NCBI RefSeq assembly: GCF_014534655.1 | Contig: NZ_JACVVD010000016.1 | Span: forward strand, 1-64,000 | Reading direction: 5' to 3' | DNA: 64,000 nt | Source of the DNA: Paenibacillus sedimenti | Lineage (GTDB): Bacteria; Bacillota; Bacilli; Paenibacillales; NBRC-103111 | Part shown: piece after piece, positions 37,238-46,745 of the stretch | How positions within the stretch are numbered: the stretch's first letter is position 1 | How the letters are laid out: each line of letters opens with the position of its first letter | Translations under genes and position numbers: made by a program | The notes under the pieces: generated by a model | Databases searched by the model: none | What the model saw: only the letters and a program-made list of their open reading frames with translations | What the model was told of the DNA's origin: nothing

Positions 37238-38428
37238 CTATCTCAAGTAGGGTTTGGGATCCACAGGTTTCTCATTGAGCCTTACTTCAAAATGCAAGTG
37301 GTTTCCGGTCGATTGACCTGTAGAACCTACGCCTGCAATCTTTTGTCCGCGTTTCACGGTATCGCCCACTTTGACATAAATGCCTTCATTCATGATGTGG
37401 CCATATACGGTCCACAAACCTTTGCCATGATCGATGATCACGCAATTGCCATATCCGTTCATCCAGGAAGCATAGATGACGGATCCGTTCTCGGCCGCGC
37501 GAATCTCGGTGCCTTTGGGCGCACCCAAGTCAATGCCTTTATGGTTCTCGGACCTTCCAGTTACAGGATTGATTCGAGCAACGAAATCAGAGGTGAGGGG
37601 TGCTTGAGAAGCTAAAGGATATCCAAGTTTCCCTCCGGTATAAGTGAAAGGAGATTTCGCCTTGGAAGCGGCTCGTTTCTTGGCCTGTAGATCAGCCTCC
37701 TGTTTGGCTAACTGGGTGAGCTGTCTTTCGCTCTCTTCCGAGATGTCTTCCAACACTTTTTCCTGCTTGGTTAAGGAAGCAATCTTCACTTCCTTTTCCT
37801 TCTCCTTGGCTTGCAATTCATCACGCACCGCATCCGCTTCCGCGTAGAGCACCTTTACTTCTTCAAGCTGCTGCTCGGTTTCATGCTTCTTTTGCTCAAC
37901 CATGTCCCGATCTTTCTTATTCGATTCTAGAATCTCTTTATCTTGATTCACAATTGATTTCAGAGCTTCGAGGCGGTTCAAGAAATCGGAAAAACTGGTC
38001 GCGCTCATCAGTACGTCCATATAAGAAACAAAACCATTCATATACATGAGGCGCAGGCGGGATTTCAGCATTTGATCGCGACTCTCTACACGAGCCTCAG
38101 CCTCGTCCAGCTGCTTGCCGTTCTCTTCAAGCGTAGCGGATACCTGATCAATCTGATTGTTCAGATCGGAAAGTTTTTTGCTTGCCTCGTTCACTTGCGC
38201 GATAAGTGCTTTCATGTCCTTGGTGGTTTGCTCTTTCTCGCTATGCACCTTCGATATTTGATTCTCAGCTGCATTCGCTTTCTGCTGTGCTTCCGCCTTC
38301 TTCTTCTTAAGCTGAGACAGCTGCTGATCGATCTTTTCCGTCGTTGAAGCAGCGTAACCCGCGTAAGGTACAACCAATGTGCCGGCTATGCCCAGTGACA
38401 ACAATATGGGCAGAATCTTCTTCTTCAA
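37238..38428 (-). CDS. Murein hydrolase activator / M23 peptidase with coiled coil
   Basis: 396 residues. A signal peptide (MKKKILPILLSLGIAGTLV...AGYA) precedes a long coiled coil, about 27-250, rich in Lys, Glu and Gln (QLSQLKKKKAEAQQKANAAE). The C-terminal M23/LytM domain has HKGIDLGAPKGTEI and the zinc motif HLHFEV, with VYGHI between. The zinc ligands H, D and H appear present, so it may be an active endopeptidase or an EnvC-type activator. It lies immediately downstream of ftsX, and FtsEX is known to control coiled-coil hydrolases such as EnvC, PcsB and CwlO. This gene is a natural partner of FtsEX. Confidence 0.9.
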   Translation of the reverse strand: MKKKILPILLSLGIAGTLVVPYAGYAASTTEKIDQQLSQLKKKKAEAQQKANAAENQISKVHSEKEQTTKDMKALIAQVNEASKKLSDLNNQIDQVSATLEENGKQLDEAEARVESRDQMLKSRLRLMYMNGFVSYMDVLMSATSFSDFLNRLEALKSIVNQDKEILESNKKDRDMVEQKKHETEQQLEEVKVLYAEADAVRDELQAKEKEKEVKIASLTKQEKVLEDISEESERQLTQLAKQEADLQAKKRAASKAKSPFTYTGGKLGYPLASQAPLTSDFVARINPVTGRSENHKGIDLGAPKGTEIRAAENGSVIYASWMNGYGNCVIIDHGKGLWTVYGHIMNEGIYVKVGDTVKRGQKIAGVGSTGQSTGNHLHFEVRLNEKPVDPKPYLR

Positions 38429-38510
38429 GCACGTAGCCTCCCCATTTTTCCAAATCAGGCCTGGAACTCTTATTCTAGCGAAACTAGGAATCTATTAATT
38501 TAGATTGAAG

Positions 38511-38676
38511 TTTTGAAAATCGGCTTTCAGAACCGAGAAGGTTGGACGAAAATTGGAGAAGGAGGAACGGAGCGTAGGCAAACCTACGTGAGTACCGGAC
38601 TTCCCAATTTTCGTTCAAGATTCGATGCCGAACTTCTTCGATAGAATAACTTCGTTATCAAAGTCGGTTTTCAAAA
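38511..38676. repeat. Inverted-repeat structured element, copy 1
   Basis: About 166 bp with terminal inverted repeats TTTTGAAAATCGGCTTT and AAAGTCGGTTTTCAAAA. An inner stem pairs GACGAAAATTGGAGAAG (38545-38561) with CTTCCCAATTTTCGTTC (38600-38616), capped by hairpin CGTAGG-CAAA-CCTACG. A second copy lies at 42013-42165. No ORF. It lies between ftsX and the M23 gene. Confidence 0.8.
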
Positions 38677-38683
38677 CATCCTA

Positions 38684-39601
38684 TTAAACGCGCAAAAATT
38701 TACGGACGGAAATCAAGCTGCCCCAGACCCCAATTACCATGCCGATGCCTAACAGAAGCGCAGTTAAGGTGAAACTGATGTCACTGAAAGGCGTCAATTT
38801 AATCATCATTAAACTAAGGTCCAGTGAGCCTGTATTCATAAGCTTCCAATACCCTCCCAATATGAGGCCGATTGGAATGACTGAGCCTATGAAACCCAGC
38901 AAAGCGCCCTCGATGAAGAATGGCCAACGAATAAAAGAATTCGTCGCCCCTACGAGCTTCATAATGGCGATTTCTTTACGCCGCGCAAGAATCGTAATTT
39001 TGATCGTATTCGCAATGAGAAATACCGCTGTAAACGACAATAAAATCACAATGCCGAAACCAACCCAACGCACGATTTCAGTCACTTTAAATAGCGCTTC
39101 TACCGTACCTTTGCCGTAATTGACTTTATAGATCGGCTTCGGATCTTTACCAACGTTCAGAGCGCTGATTTGATCCGCAACAGCTGCAACGTTCCTAGGA
39201 TCGTCCACCTCGACCGTGAACGCGTCGTTGAGCGGATTGTTATCTCCGTCAAACCCTTCCAGCAGCGCCTTCCCGCTTTCCCCCAGCTTACCGCGCAAAT
39301 AGACAAGTCCCTCTTCCTTAGAGACGAACTTGATCGTCTTCACTTCCGGAATTCCCTTGATTTGACTCTCAAGCATATCGATTTGCGACTGTGGCGTATT
39401 GACTTCCAGATAAACATTGATTTCAACCTGTTTCTCAATCTGATTCGCGATATCGTTGACATTCAGCGTAATCAGCACAAAAATACCAAGAATAAATAAA
39501 GAAATAGAAATCGAACTGATCGACGCGAACGTCATCCAGCCGTTTCGAATGACATTTTTCGTTCCTTCCCGCAAATGACGGGAGACCGTACTAATCTTCA
39601 T
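38684..39601 (-). CDS. ftsX: Cell division ABC permease FtsX
   Basis: 305 residues from ATG 39601 (GGGGGA upstream, overlapping the ftsE stop by 11 bp); the longer frame adds 18 non-family residues. A cytoplasmic N-terminus (HLREGTKNVIRNGWMTFASI) precedes four membrane helices with a large extracellular loop after the first (residues about 50-170), the part that contacts wall hydrolases. Later FtsX blocks include ARRKEIAIMKLVGATNSFIRWPFFIEG. With FtsE it transmits division or elongation signals to a peptidoglycan hydrolase, probably the M23 coiled-coil protein next door. Confidence 0.95.
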   Translation of the reverse strand: MKISTVSRHLREGTKNVIRNGWMTFASISSISISLFILGIFVLITLNVNDIANQIEKQVEINVYLEVNTPQSQIDMLESQIKGIPEVKTIKFVSKEEGLVYLRGKLGESGKALLEGFDGDNNPLNDAFTVEVDDPRNVAAVADQISALNVGKDPKPIYKVNYGKGTVEALFKVTEIVRWVGFGIVILLSFTAVFLIANTIKITILARRKEIAIMKLVGATNSFIRWPFFIEGALLGFIGSVIPIGLILGGYWKLMNTGSLDLSLMMIKLTPFSDISFTLTALLLGIGMVIGVWGSLISVRKFLRV

Positions 39602-40277
39602 AGCCGTATTCCCCCCGCACTTCATCACGCGCGATGAGGCCCTGCTCAATGGCAATTACCCTTTTACGCATCGTGTTGACGATTTCTTTGTTGTGAGTGG
39701 CCATGACGATCGTCGTACCGCGGAAATTGATTTCCTCCATCAGTTTCATAATGCCCCACGACGTCTCCGGGTCGAGATTTCCTGTCGGTTCATCGGCGAT
39801 AATGACGGATGGATTGTTAATTATTGCCCGGGCAATAGCCACGCGCTGCTGCTCGCCGCCAGAAAGTTGGGAAGGCAAGGAATTCGCCTTGTCCTTCAAC
39901 TTAACAAGCTCCAAAACTTCCATCGTACGCTTCTTGATCTGCTTCTTAGGTGCCTCGATAACTTCCATGGCAAAGGCGATATTTTCGAACACGTTAAGTT
40001 TCGGAAGTAAACGATAATCCTGGAAAATAACACCAATATTACGGCGCACATACGGAATCTTGCGCTGCTTCAGTTTTTCCAAATTAAATCCGTTAACGAA
40101 GATCTGCCCTTTGGTCGGCTTTTCTTCTCTATACATTAATTTCATAAAAGTAGATTTACCTGCGCCGGATGGCCCAACAACATATACGAACTCGTTGCGG
40201 TCCACTTTTATATTAATCCCTCTCAATGCATGAGTCCCGTTGGAGTACGTCTTCCATACGTCCTGCATTTCGATCAC
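39591..40277 (-). CDS. ftsE: Cell division ATP-binding protein FtsE
   Basis: 228 residues, complete ABC ATPase: [17 protein letters not shown] at the start, Walker [15 protein letters not shown]-loop [16 protein letters not shown], signature [14 protein letters not shown], Walker [15 protein letters not shown] and switch histidine in [11 protein letters not shown] start with AGGATGTGAT upstream. First gene of the FtsEX unit. The 255-bp gap to the divergent VanW gene holds only weak promoter-like sequence. Confidence 0.96.
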   Translation of the reverse strand: MIEMQDVWKTYSNGTHALRGINIKVDRNEFVYVVGPSGAGKSTFMKLMYREEKPTKGQIFVNGFNLEKLKQRKIPYVRRNIGVIFQDYRLLPKLNVFENIAFAMEVIEAPKKQIKKRTMEVLELVKLKDKANSLPSQLSGGEQQRVAIARAIINNPSVIIADEPTGNLDPETSWGIMKLMEEINFRGTTIVMATHNKEIVNTMRKRVIAIEQGLIARDEVRGEYGYED

Positions 40278-40532
40278 AATATCACATCCTAATTAAATAG
40301 ATAGCCTTTATCCTTTCGACATAAAAGCCGAAAATCCTTTAGAGGGTCCAGAAAATTCGTGCCAATTACCCTCATTATATCATTTTTTGAGAGAATATGA
40401 TTCTTCTACGGCTAGCAATTTCAAGCATTGTTCTTATTGAAGTACTAAAACCCCGTCGCCGGCGATACAAATGGTAGTACAGGCATTCTTGTGTCCTAAT
40501 GCTTGTATCTGAGTGTAAAGGAGCCGCCGTTC

Positions 40533-41996
40533 ATGCCGCCAACCTCCCCCATTTTATCGCATACTCGTAAATACCTCCTGATTTTATCGTTCATCGTCGT
40601 CTTATCAGGCGCTGGCTGGGGAGCACTGTATGCCTACGGTACGGGGCAGAAACTGCCTGCTCATTTTCAGGTTGCCGGGTGGAAAGCCGGCGGTCTTACC
40701 CATACTCAATTTCTTCGGCAGTTAGATGAACAGTTGAAAGTTTATAATTCGCTAAAAGTACACCTGGCTTCACCAAGTTCAGAGATTAGAAGCAAAGACC
40801 TGACCCTAGCAGAACTAGGATTGGTTATAGATAGAGAAGAGCTCGATGAAGCCATTCAAAAAATGTTTCATGCTTCCGTGATAAACCGTATCGCGGCCAG
40901 ATGGTCATTGCGTAATGCGCAATTGCCTCTGCGGATGTCTATTGATCCGGACAAACTGAACGCGGCGGTGAGGCAGCGCTGGAAAGAGCTGTACGACCGT
41001 CAACCTGTTGCCGCACGGCGTGTTGTGAATCCGGATGACTCCATCCGGTATGAGCCCGAACGTACGGTTCCCCGGCTGGATACGATTACGCTGCAGAAAG
41101 AACTTGAATCCGGAATCCCGCCTGTTACTGGATTGTTCAGTGGGCTTGGCCCATTGAAGTTGGCCATTCCCATTTACATAGAACAACCTTCGGTTACCGT
41201 AGATTCCCTTAAGAAACAAGGGGTTGAGCGCAAAATTGCAGAATTCGCGACGTCTTTTCCCCTTTCAGGAACAGGCCGCATTCATAACATCCGCTCGACG
41301 GCTACTTCGATCCAAGATATGCTGCTTGCGCCGGGAGAAACGTTCGATTACAGCAAAATCATTGAACGAACTGAAGCTCAATTCGGCTATCAAGAAGCGC
41401 CGGTCATATTGAATGGAAAGCTCGTCCCCGGTATTGGAGGCGGCATTTGCCAAGTCTCATCCACCTTGTATAACGCCGTGCTCCGGAGTGGCCTTGAAAT
41501 CATCGAGCGGCGTAACCACTCCTTGCCTGTCAGTTATGTGCCATTAGGACAAGACGCAACCTTCGCAAGCGGATACATTAATTTCAAATTCCGCAATAAT
41601 ACAGGTGCATACTTACTTATCCGGGCAGTTACCACAGATCGCGACGTAACGGTGAAGCTTTTCGGCCGTTCGCCATCCACAGACACTTACGACATCGAAT
41701 CCAAAATCATTGAAAAGATACAACCTACGATCAAATATTTGCATAATCCGGCCTTGCGATCAGGCTCCACCAAGCCAATCACTCAAGGCAAAGAAGGATA
41801 TATCGTAGAGACTTACCGCTATAAAAAGGTGAATGGCATCGTAGTCAGCAAAGAGCTGGTTTCCAAAGATCGCTACGCTGCCGTTCCGACACTCGTGGCC
41901 TCCAACCTCGGGGACATCAAGCCGGATGAAGGTAATCAGGGCGAGAACAATAGCCAGATTCTGGAGGATGGTGTGAAGGGGCCGAGTTTTAGGTAA
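40533..41996 (+). CDS. VanW-family protein with G5 domain (YoaR-like)
   Basis: 487 residues from ATG 40533 (AAAGGAG 9 nt upstream). One N-terminal membrane helix (about residues 13-35) precedes a peptidoglycan-binding-4-like region and the VanW core (about 245-385): LLAPGETFDYSKI, GKLVPGIGGGICQVSSTLYNAVLRSGLEIIERRNHS. A C-terminal G5-type domain (IVETYRYKKVNGI) follows. VanW proteins accompany some vancomycin-resistance clusters but are common in Bacilli and Clostridia as envelope proteins; the presence of VanW alone says nothing about resistance. Single gene. Confidence 0.88.
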   Translation: MPPTSPILSHTRKYLLILSFIVVLSGAGWGALYAYGTGQKLPAHFQVAGWKAGGLTHTQFLRQLDEQLKVYNSLKVHLASPSSEIRSKDLTLAELGLVIDREELDEAIQKMFHASVINRIAARWSLRNAQLPLRMSIDPDKLNAAVRQRWKELYDRQPVAARRVVNPDDSIRYEPERTVPRLDTITLQKELESGIPPVTGLFSGLGPLKLAIPIYIEQPSVTVDSLKKQGVERKIAEFATSFPLSGTGRIHNIRSTATSIQDMLLAPGETFDYSKIIERTEAQFGYQEAPVILNGKLVPGIGGGICQVSSTLYNAVLRSGLEIIERRNHSLPVSYVPLGQDATFASGYINFKFRNNTGAYLLIRAVTTDRDVTVKLFGRSPSTDTYDIESKIIEKIQPTIKYLHNPALRSGSTKPITQGKEGYIVETYRYKKVNGIVVSKELVSKDRYAAVPTLVASNLGDIKPDEGNQGENNSQILEDGVKGPSFR

Positions 41997-42012
41997 ATAT
42001 TTTTAATAAAAG

Positions 42013-42165
42013 TTGAAAAAGCCGGCTTTCAAAACCGAGAAGGTTGGACGAAAACGGAGAAGGAGGAACGGAGCGAGATGTGAGTACCGGACTTCCCGTT
42101 TTCGTTCAAGATTCGATGCGAATAGGCTTCAGCGATATCCTTTGTTTTCAAAGTCGGTTTTTTTA
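42013..42165. repeat. Inverted-repeat structured element, copy 2
   Basis: About 153 bp. The terminal repeats are AAAAAGCCGGCTTTCAAAAC and GTTTTCAAAGTCGGTTTTT. The inner stem pairs GACGAAAACGGAGAAG (42047-42062) with CTTCCCGTTTTCGTTC (42092-42107). Compared with copy 1 both arms changed together, so pairing is preserved. The apical hairpin of copy 1 is replaced by GAGAT. It is 17 bp downstream of the VanW gene. Confidence 0.8.
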
Positions 42166-42187
42166 ACCTCCGCTTAAAAACAATGAC

Positions 42188-42223
42188 AGGTCATATGACT
42201 CTAGATACTAGGTCACTATGACT
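42188..42223 (+). promoter_or_regulatory. Repeated dyad upstream of the DUF1700 gene, possible operator
   Basis: AGGTCATATGACT (42188-42200) and AGGTCACTATGACT (42210-42223) are two copies of an imperfect palindrome, 22 bp start to start, about two helical turns. They lie 53 bp or more before the DUF1700 start. A paired dimer-binding site for a transcription factor is likely. No PadR-type regulator gene is adjacent, although DUF1700 genes often follow one. Confidence 0.5.
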
Positions 42224-42275
42224 TTTTTCTTTTATTCTAAGTACAAGAGAGAAAATGTATGAAGGAGGCAGGAAG

Positions 42276-42968
42276 ATGAGTAAATCGGATTACTTCAAAG
42301 AATTGAACTATCGGCTGCGCGGACTTCCTGAGAAGGAACGACAAAATATATTGTCTGTATATGAAGAATTGTTTCAAAAAGCACTTGAGAACGGAAAAAA
42401 CGAGGAAGATGTAGCAGAATCGCTTGGTTACCCAAGAGTTCCGAACTGGGACGCTCCTTCAAAAGAGAAAGCGAACGTAGAGAAGGAACCTATGAAAAAA
42501 CCTCCGGCGATTGAACAAGAGCCTCCTTATCGGAGACCCGATCCTTTGCCGCCTAAGTTGGAACCGTTTGAACCGGAACGGCATACACCTTATTCCCATT
42601 CTTATACCCCTCCATATCCGCCGCCATATCAGGCGAAACCGGAATCTGGCATCAAGGCTATTATTGTCAGCATAGCGCTTGGGTTTTTCAACCTCATTTT
42701 CGTCTTGGGGCCTTGGTTCGGCATTCTCTCCGTTTTGATCGGCTTTTTCGTCTCAGGCATTGCCTTGATCATCGCTCCTGTTATTGTTGTCATCGGCAGC
42801 TTTATCGATAATGCCGGCAGCGATCTTCGGTTGATTTTCTTTGTCATGTTAGCGTGCTTCGGTCTCGGAATTATTTTAACCACACTCAGCTCCTGGCTGT
42901 TCAAATGGTTCTTCAAGCTGACCTGGAGTTACATTCAATTCAACGCCAAACTGATTAAGGGGGCTTAA
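42276..42968 (+). CDS. DUF1700 (HAAS domain) membrane protein
   Basis: 230 residues from ATG 42276 (AAGGAGGCAGGAAG upstream). The N-terminal HAAS/DUF1700 domain (YFKELNYRLRGLPEKERQNIL...EELFQKALENGKNEEDVAESLG) is helical. A Pro-rich linker (about 65-125) follows, then three to four membrane helices (GIKAIIVSIALGFF, GILSVLIGFFVSGIALIIAP, LIFFVMLACFGLGIIL). The family acts with adjacent DUF4097 proteins in envelope-stress units. It is 3 bp before the DUF4097 gene, a clear two-gene operon. Confidence 0.85.
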   Translation: MSKSDYFKELNYRLRGLPEKERQNILSVYEELFQKALENGKNEEDVAESLGYPRVPNWDAPSKEKANVEKEPMKKPPAIEQEPPYRRPDPLPPKLEPFEPERHTPYSHSYTPPYPPPYQAKPESGIKAIIVSIALGFFNLIFVLGPWFGILSVLIGFFVSGIALIIAPVIVVIGSFIDNAGSDLRLIFFVMLACFGLGIILTTLSSWLFKWFFKLTWSYIQFNAKLIKGA

Positions 42969-42971
42969 GCC

Positions 42972-43856
42972 ATGAAACGTGGAGCCAAATTCTTCTTACT
43001 GCTCGGCTTCGCCTGCCTGGCCATCGGCATTGTAGGCGGTGCGATCTCGTTTAAGGAAACGGATTTTAGTGCAGGTACGACCAACATCGACATTGAAAAG
43101 AAAATTGCTGCAGCAAATATCGACACGCTTACGATTAAAAACGATTTTACCGGCATGACCTTCATTCCCAGTGAGACCGATGAAATCAAGGTTCGTCTCG
43201 TGGGAACCGTGACCAAAGACCGTGCGAAAGATTGCACGATCGATGCTGCAACGGAAGGGCCTAACACATGGAGAGTTAACGTTTGCCCGAATAAACATGA
43301 TAATTTCAATTTCAGCTTTAACTTAGACGAATTGAAGAACCTGATCGCCAATTACGATGATCAACTGAGAACCGAAGTTACGCTTCCAGACAAAATGTAT
43401 AAAGCGATTACCGTTTCCACAGATTCGGGTATTGTAAATTTAAAAGAAGTGAAGTCCGAATCCTTGACTGTCAACGCGGACTCGGGAGATATCAGAGTGG
43501 ATCGCTTCGAGGGCAAACATCTAAATCTTCGAGTCGAATCAGGCCTCATTAACGTTGTTGATGGCCAAGGAAATGTGAATCTTCGGGCCAGTTCGGGCAT
43601 GATTACAGCCAAGCTTCATGATATCGGCGACTCGGTATTACTGGAGGCAGACTCCGGCAGTATTGAACTTCAATTATCGCCTCCGCCTTCGTCAGCCAGC
43701 TTCGACGTTAGCGCCGATTCGGGAAAAGCAACGCTAGATGTTGCCGGGGTTTCGATCAAAGAGTCCCACTTCAATTCAGTGAAAGGCATCATTGGTGATG
43801 GCAGCAAAAAGGTTAGAGTCAGAGCGGACTCGGGTTTGGTTACCGTTACAGATTAA
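42972..43856 (+). CDS. DUF4097 family beta-strand repeat protein
   Basis: 294 residues. An N-terminal signal anchor (FFLLLGFACLAIGIVGG) precedes a right-handed beta-helix made of short repeats with Asp-Ser-Gly corners: STDSGIVNL, NADSGDIRV, VESGLINVV, ASSGMITAK, EADSGSIEL, SADSGKATLD, RADSGLVTVTD. This is the DUF4097 fold, probably extracytoplasmic, similar to LiaG/YvlB-like stress proteins. Function is unknown; in Bacillus, relatives sit in lia-type cell-envelope stress operons. It is the second gene of the pair with DUF1700 and ends at a strong terminator. Confidence 0.85.
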   Translation: MKRGAKFFLLLGFACLAIGIVGGAISFKETDFSAGTTNIDIEKKIAAANIDTLTIKNDFTGMTFIPSETDEIKVRLVGTVTKDRAKDCTIDAATEGPNTWRVNVCPNKHDNFNFSFNLDELKNLIANYDDQLRTEVTLPDKMYKAITVSTDSGIVNLKEVKSESLTVNADSGDIRVDRFEGKHLNLRVESGLINVVDGQGNVNLRASSGMITAKLHDIGDSVLLEADSGSIELQLSPPPSSASFDVSADSGKATLDVAGVSIKESHFNSVKGIIGDGSKKVRVRADSGLVTVTD

Positions 43857-43865
43857 ATAAAAAAG

Positions 43866-43907
43866 AAAACCTCCAGTGCCACGTGATTCCGTGGAACTGG
43901 AGGTTTT
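43866..43907. terminator. Bidirectional terminator
   Basis: Outer stem AAAACCTCCAGT/ACTGGAGGTTTT (12 bp) and inner CCACG/CGTGG. It separates the converging DUF4097 gene and the arginine operon. Confidence 0.9.
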
Positions 43908-43926
43908 TGCGGTTTAAATGGCTTGC

Positions 43927-45342
43927 TTACTTGCTTTTTTCCAAATACGTCTGAAACCACTCATTCGACTCCTGGAGCACTTGCTCTGCACGGCCGATAG
44001 CATCGGACACTTGGTTGCTGGCCGTTCCGCCATAAACGTTACGGGCGTTAACGACTTGCTCCGGCTGAAGCACCTCATAAATGTCGGATTCGAAGAGGGG
44101 GGAGAACGTTTTGAACTCTTCGATCGTCATATCGAGCAGGTATTTTTTATTTTGAATGCAGTAGAGTACAGTTTTGCCGATCACTTCGTGCGCCTGACGG
44201 AATGGAAGTCCTTTGTTCACCAGATAATCCGCGATATCCGTCGCATTGGAGAAGTCTTGGTTTACGGCTTGTCTCATGCGTTCGGTGTTCACTTTCATCG
44301 TGGATACCATTGGCGCGAACAATTGGAGCGCACCCTGCAGGGTACGAACCGTGTCGAACATGCCTTCTTTGTCTTCCTGCATGTCTTTGTTATAAGCTAG
44401 CGGCAGCGACTTGAGCACGGTCATCAGACCGAACAAGTTGCCGTAGACGCGTCCGGTTTTGCCGCGGACAAGCTCGGCAACGTCCGGGTTCTTCTTCTGC
44501 GGCATGATCGAGCTGCCGGTGCAGAACGCATCATCGAGTTCGATGAATGCGTACTCGGTGCTGGACCAGAGCACCATTTCCTCGCAGAAGCGAGAAAGGT
44601 GCATCATAATCATCGACGCGTTAGAGAGGAACTCCAGGATGAAGTCGCGGTCGCTGACCGCGTCCAGGGAGTTCTCGTACACACGGTCGAAGCCGAGCTG
44701 CGACGCCACGAAATGGCGGTCGATCGGGAACGTCGTGCCGGCAAGCGCACCGGCGCCGAGCGGCAGAATGTTGATGCGCTTGTAGCTGTCCTGCAAGCGC
44801 TCCAGATCGCGCTGGAACATGCTGACATAAGCCATCATGTGGTGCGCGAACAGAATCGGCTGCGCCCGCTGCAGATGCGTGTAGCCCGGAACAATCGTAT
44901 CGAGATTGTTCTTCGCTTGCTCCAGCAAGGCTTCCTGGAGCTTAATCAGGAGGCCGACGAATTCGACCACCCGCTTGCGCAGGTACAAGTGCATGTCCGT
45001 CGCCACTTGGTCGTTACGGCTGCGGCCTGTGTGCAGCTTGCCGCCCACAGGACCGATCAGGTCGATCAGCGTTTTCTCAATATTCATATGAATATCTTCG
45101 TTCTGAATCGTGTACTCCAGCTCGCCGCGGCGAATCATGCGCTGTACCTCATGCAGGCCGTCCTTGATCTTCTCCACGTCTTCCGCAGGAAGAATGCCGC
45201 ACTTGCCAAGCATCGTCACATGCGCCAAGCTGCCTTGGATATCCTCTTCGGCGAGCTCCTTATCAAACAAAATCGATGCCGTATATTCTTCGACCAACTG
45301 GTCGGTTTGCTTCGTAAAACGTCCGCCCCAAAGCTTAGACAC
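43927..45342 (-). CDS. argH: Argininosuccinate lyase
   Basis: 471 residues, normal length. It cleaves argininosuccinate to arginine and fumarate. It starts [20 protein letters not shown]. Fumarase/lyase signatures are [12 protein letters not shown] and the [19 protein letters not shown] loop carrying the catalytic serine, with [12 protein letters not shown] between. GTG start with GAGGGG upstream. Seventh and last gene of the argCJBDFGH operon, 75 bp after argG. Confidence 0.97.
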   Translation of the reverse strand: MSKLWGGRFTKQTDQLVEEYTASILFDKELAEEDIQGSLAHVTMLGKCGILPAEDVEKIKDGLHEVQRMIRRGELEYTIQNEDIHMNIEKTLIDLIGPVGGKLHTGRSRNDQVATDMHLYLRKRVVEFVGLLIKLQEALLEQAKNNLDTIVPGYTHLQRAQPILFAHHMMAYVSMFQRDLERLQDSYKRINILPLGAGALAGTTFPIDRHFVASQLGFDRVYENSLDAVSDRDFILEFLSNASMIMMHLSRFCEEMVLWSSTEYAFIELDDAFCTGSSIMPQKKNPDVAELVRGKTGRVYGNLFGLMTVLKSLPLAYNKDMQEDKEGMFDTVRTLQGALQLFAPMVSTMKVNTERMRQAVNQDFSNATDIADYLVNKGLPFRQAHEVIGKTVLYCIQNKKYLLDMTIEEFKTFSPLFESDIYEVLQPEQVVNARNVYGGTASNQVSDAIGRAEQVLQESNEWFQTYLEKSK

Positions 45343-45417
45343 TATATGATTCCCCTCTCGTATTTACAGCCCAAAGGCTTTCCACGATGGGAAAGCCCGA
45401 TTTCAAGAGCTATAGAT

Positions 45418-46656
45418 TTATTTGTTCACGTTTTGCTGTACGCCTGAAGATACTTTCAAACGCAATGCGTTCAAGCGGATAAATCCGGCTGCATCGCCTT
45501 GGTCGTAAGCTTTGGAAGGATCCGCTTCCATTGTAGCGATATCCGGATTGTACAGGGATACCGGGCTTTTCACGCCGGCAGCCATGATATTGCCTTTGTA
45601 CAGCTTCAAGCGCACTGTACCTGTTACGTTCTTCTGGCTTTCTTCCACCAGCGCCTGGATCGCCAAACGCTCCGGCGCGAACCAGAAGCCGTTGTAAACC
45701 AGCGTCGCGTATTTGGAGATCAGCGAGTCACGCAGATGCATCACATCGCGGTCCATCGTGAGCGACTCCATTTTGCGGTGAGCGGTGAAGAGAATCGTAC
45801 CGCCCGGAGTTTCGTACACGCCGCGGCTTTTCATGCCGACGAAACGGTTTTCGACCATATCCACGCGGCCGATACCGTGCTTGCCGCCGATTTGGTTCAA
45901 TGCTTCCATGACTTGCAGAGGCGTCATTTTTGCGCCGTTCAAGCCTACGCAGTCGCCTTTTTCGAAATCAAGTTCCAAGTATTCAGCTTGGTCCGGAGCA
46001 TCCTCAGGGGATACGCTCAGTACGTACATATCTTTATTGGAATCTGCAGCCGCATCAAACCAAGGATCTTCCAACATGCCGCTTTCGAAAGAGATGTGCA
46101 GCAGATTGCGATCCGTCGAGTAAGGCTTCGCTGCCGATGCCGTAACCGGAATGCCATGCTTCTCGGCATACGCGATCATTTCCGCGCGACCCGGGAACTG
46201 CTCGCGGAATTCTTCCAGACGCCAAGGCGCGATGACGGACAGCTCAGGCGCCAGCGCCGCTGCTGTCAGCTCGAAGCGCACTTGGTCGTTGCCTTTGCCG
46301 GTTGCGCCGTGGGCAATCGCCGTAGCGCCTTCAGCGCGGGCAATCTCGACCATGCGTTTCGCGATCAGCGGGCGCGCAATGCTCGTGCCGAGCAGGTATT
46401 GCCCTTCATACAGAGCACCCGCTTGGAACATCGGGTAGATGAAATCCTTCGCGAACTCGTCGCGCAGGTCGTCGATGTAGATTTTGGAGGCGCCGGTTTT
46501 CAGCGCTTTTTCCTCCAGGCCGTTCAGCTCATCCGCTTGGCCGATATCCGCAGTAAAAGCAATAATTTCAGCGTCGTACGTCTCCTTGAGCCATTTCAGA
46601 ATGACAGACGTATCCAACCCGCCGGAATAGGCGAGTACGATCTTTTCCTTAGCCAT
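45418..46656 (-). CDS. argG: Argininosuccinate synthase
   Basis: 412 residues. It condenses citrulline with aspartate using ATP. The ATP-loop [17 protein letters not shown] is at the N-terminus, with [14 protein letters not shown] and the substrate-binding [11 protein letters not shown] region. GGAGAGATT precedes the ATG. It lies between argF and argH on the same strand. Confidence 0.97.
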   Translation of the reverse strand: MAKEKIVLAYSGGLDTSVILKWLKETYDAEIIAFTADIGQADELNGLEEKALKTGASKIYIDDLRDEFAKDFIYPMFQAGALYEGQYLLGTSIARPLIAKRMVEIARAEGATAIAHGATGKGNDQVRFELTAAALAPELSVIAPWRLEEFREQFPGRAEMIAYAEKHGIPVTASAAKPYSTDRNLLHISFESGMLEDPWFDAAADSNKDMYVLSVSPEDAPDQAEYLELDFEKGDCVGLNGAKMTPLQVMEALNQIGGKHGIGRVDMVENRFVGMKSRGVYETPGGTILFTAHRKMESLTMDRDVMHLRDSLISKYATLVYNGFWFAPERLAIQALVEESQKNVTGTVRLKLYKGNIMAAGVKSPVSLYNPDIATMEADPSKAYDQGDAAGFIRLNALRLKVSSGVQQNVNK

Positions 46657-46745
46657 TTAACAATCTCTCCGTTTCTCCCATTGCTGGAATTAAAATTCTA
46701 CTGAGCCTTTCCGACAACCATTATATGATTCTATCGGAAAGACTC

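Noticed and set aside
40533-41996. VanW gene as a vancomycin-resistance determinant
   Set aside because: No vanHAX, vanRS or D-Ala-D-Lac ligase genes are present. VanW/G5 proteins are common in susceptible Bacilli.
44599-45447. Plus-strand ORF of 282 codons over argH
   Set aside because: Antisense to a clear argininosuccinate lyase; the composition is typical of a mirrored coding frame.
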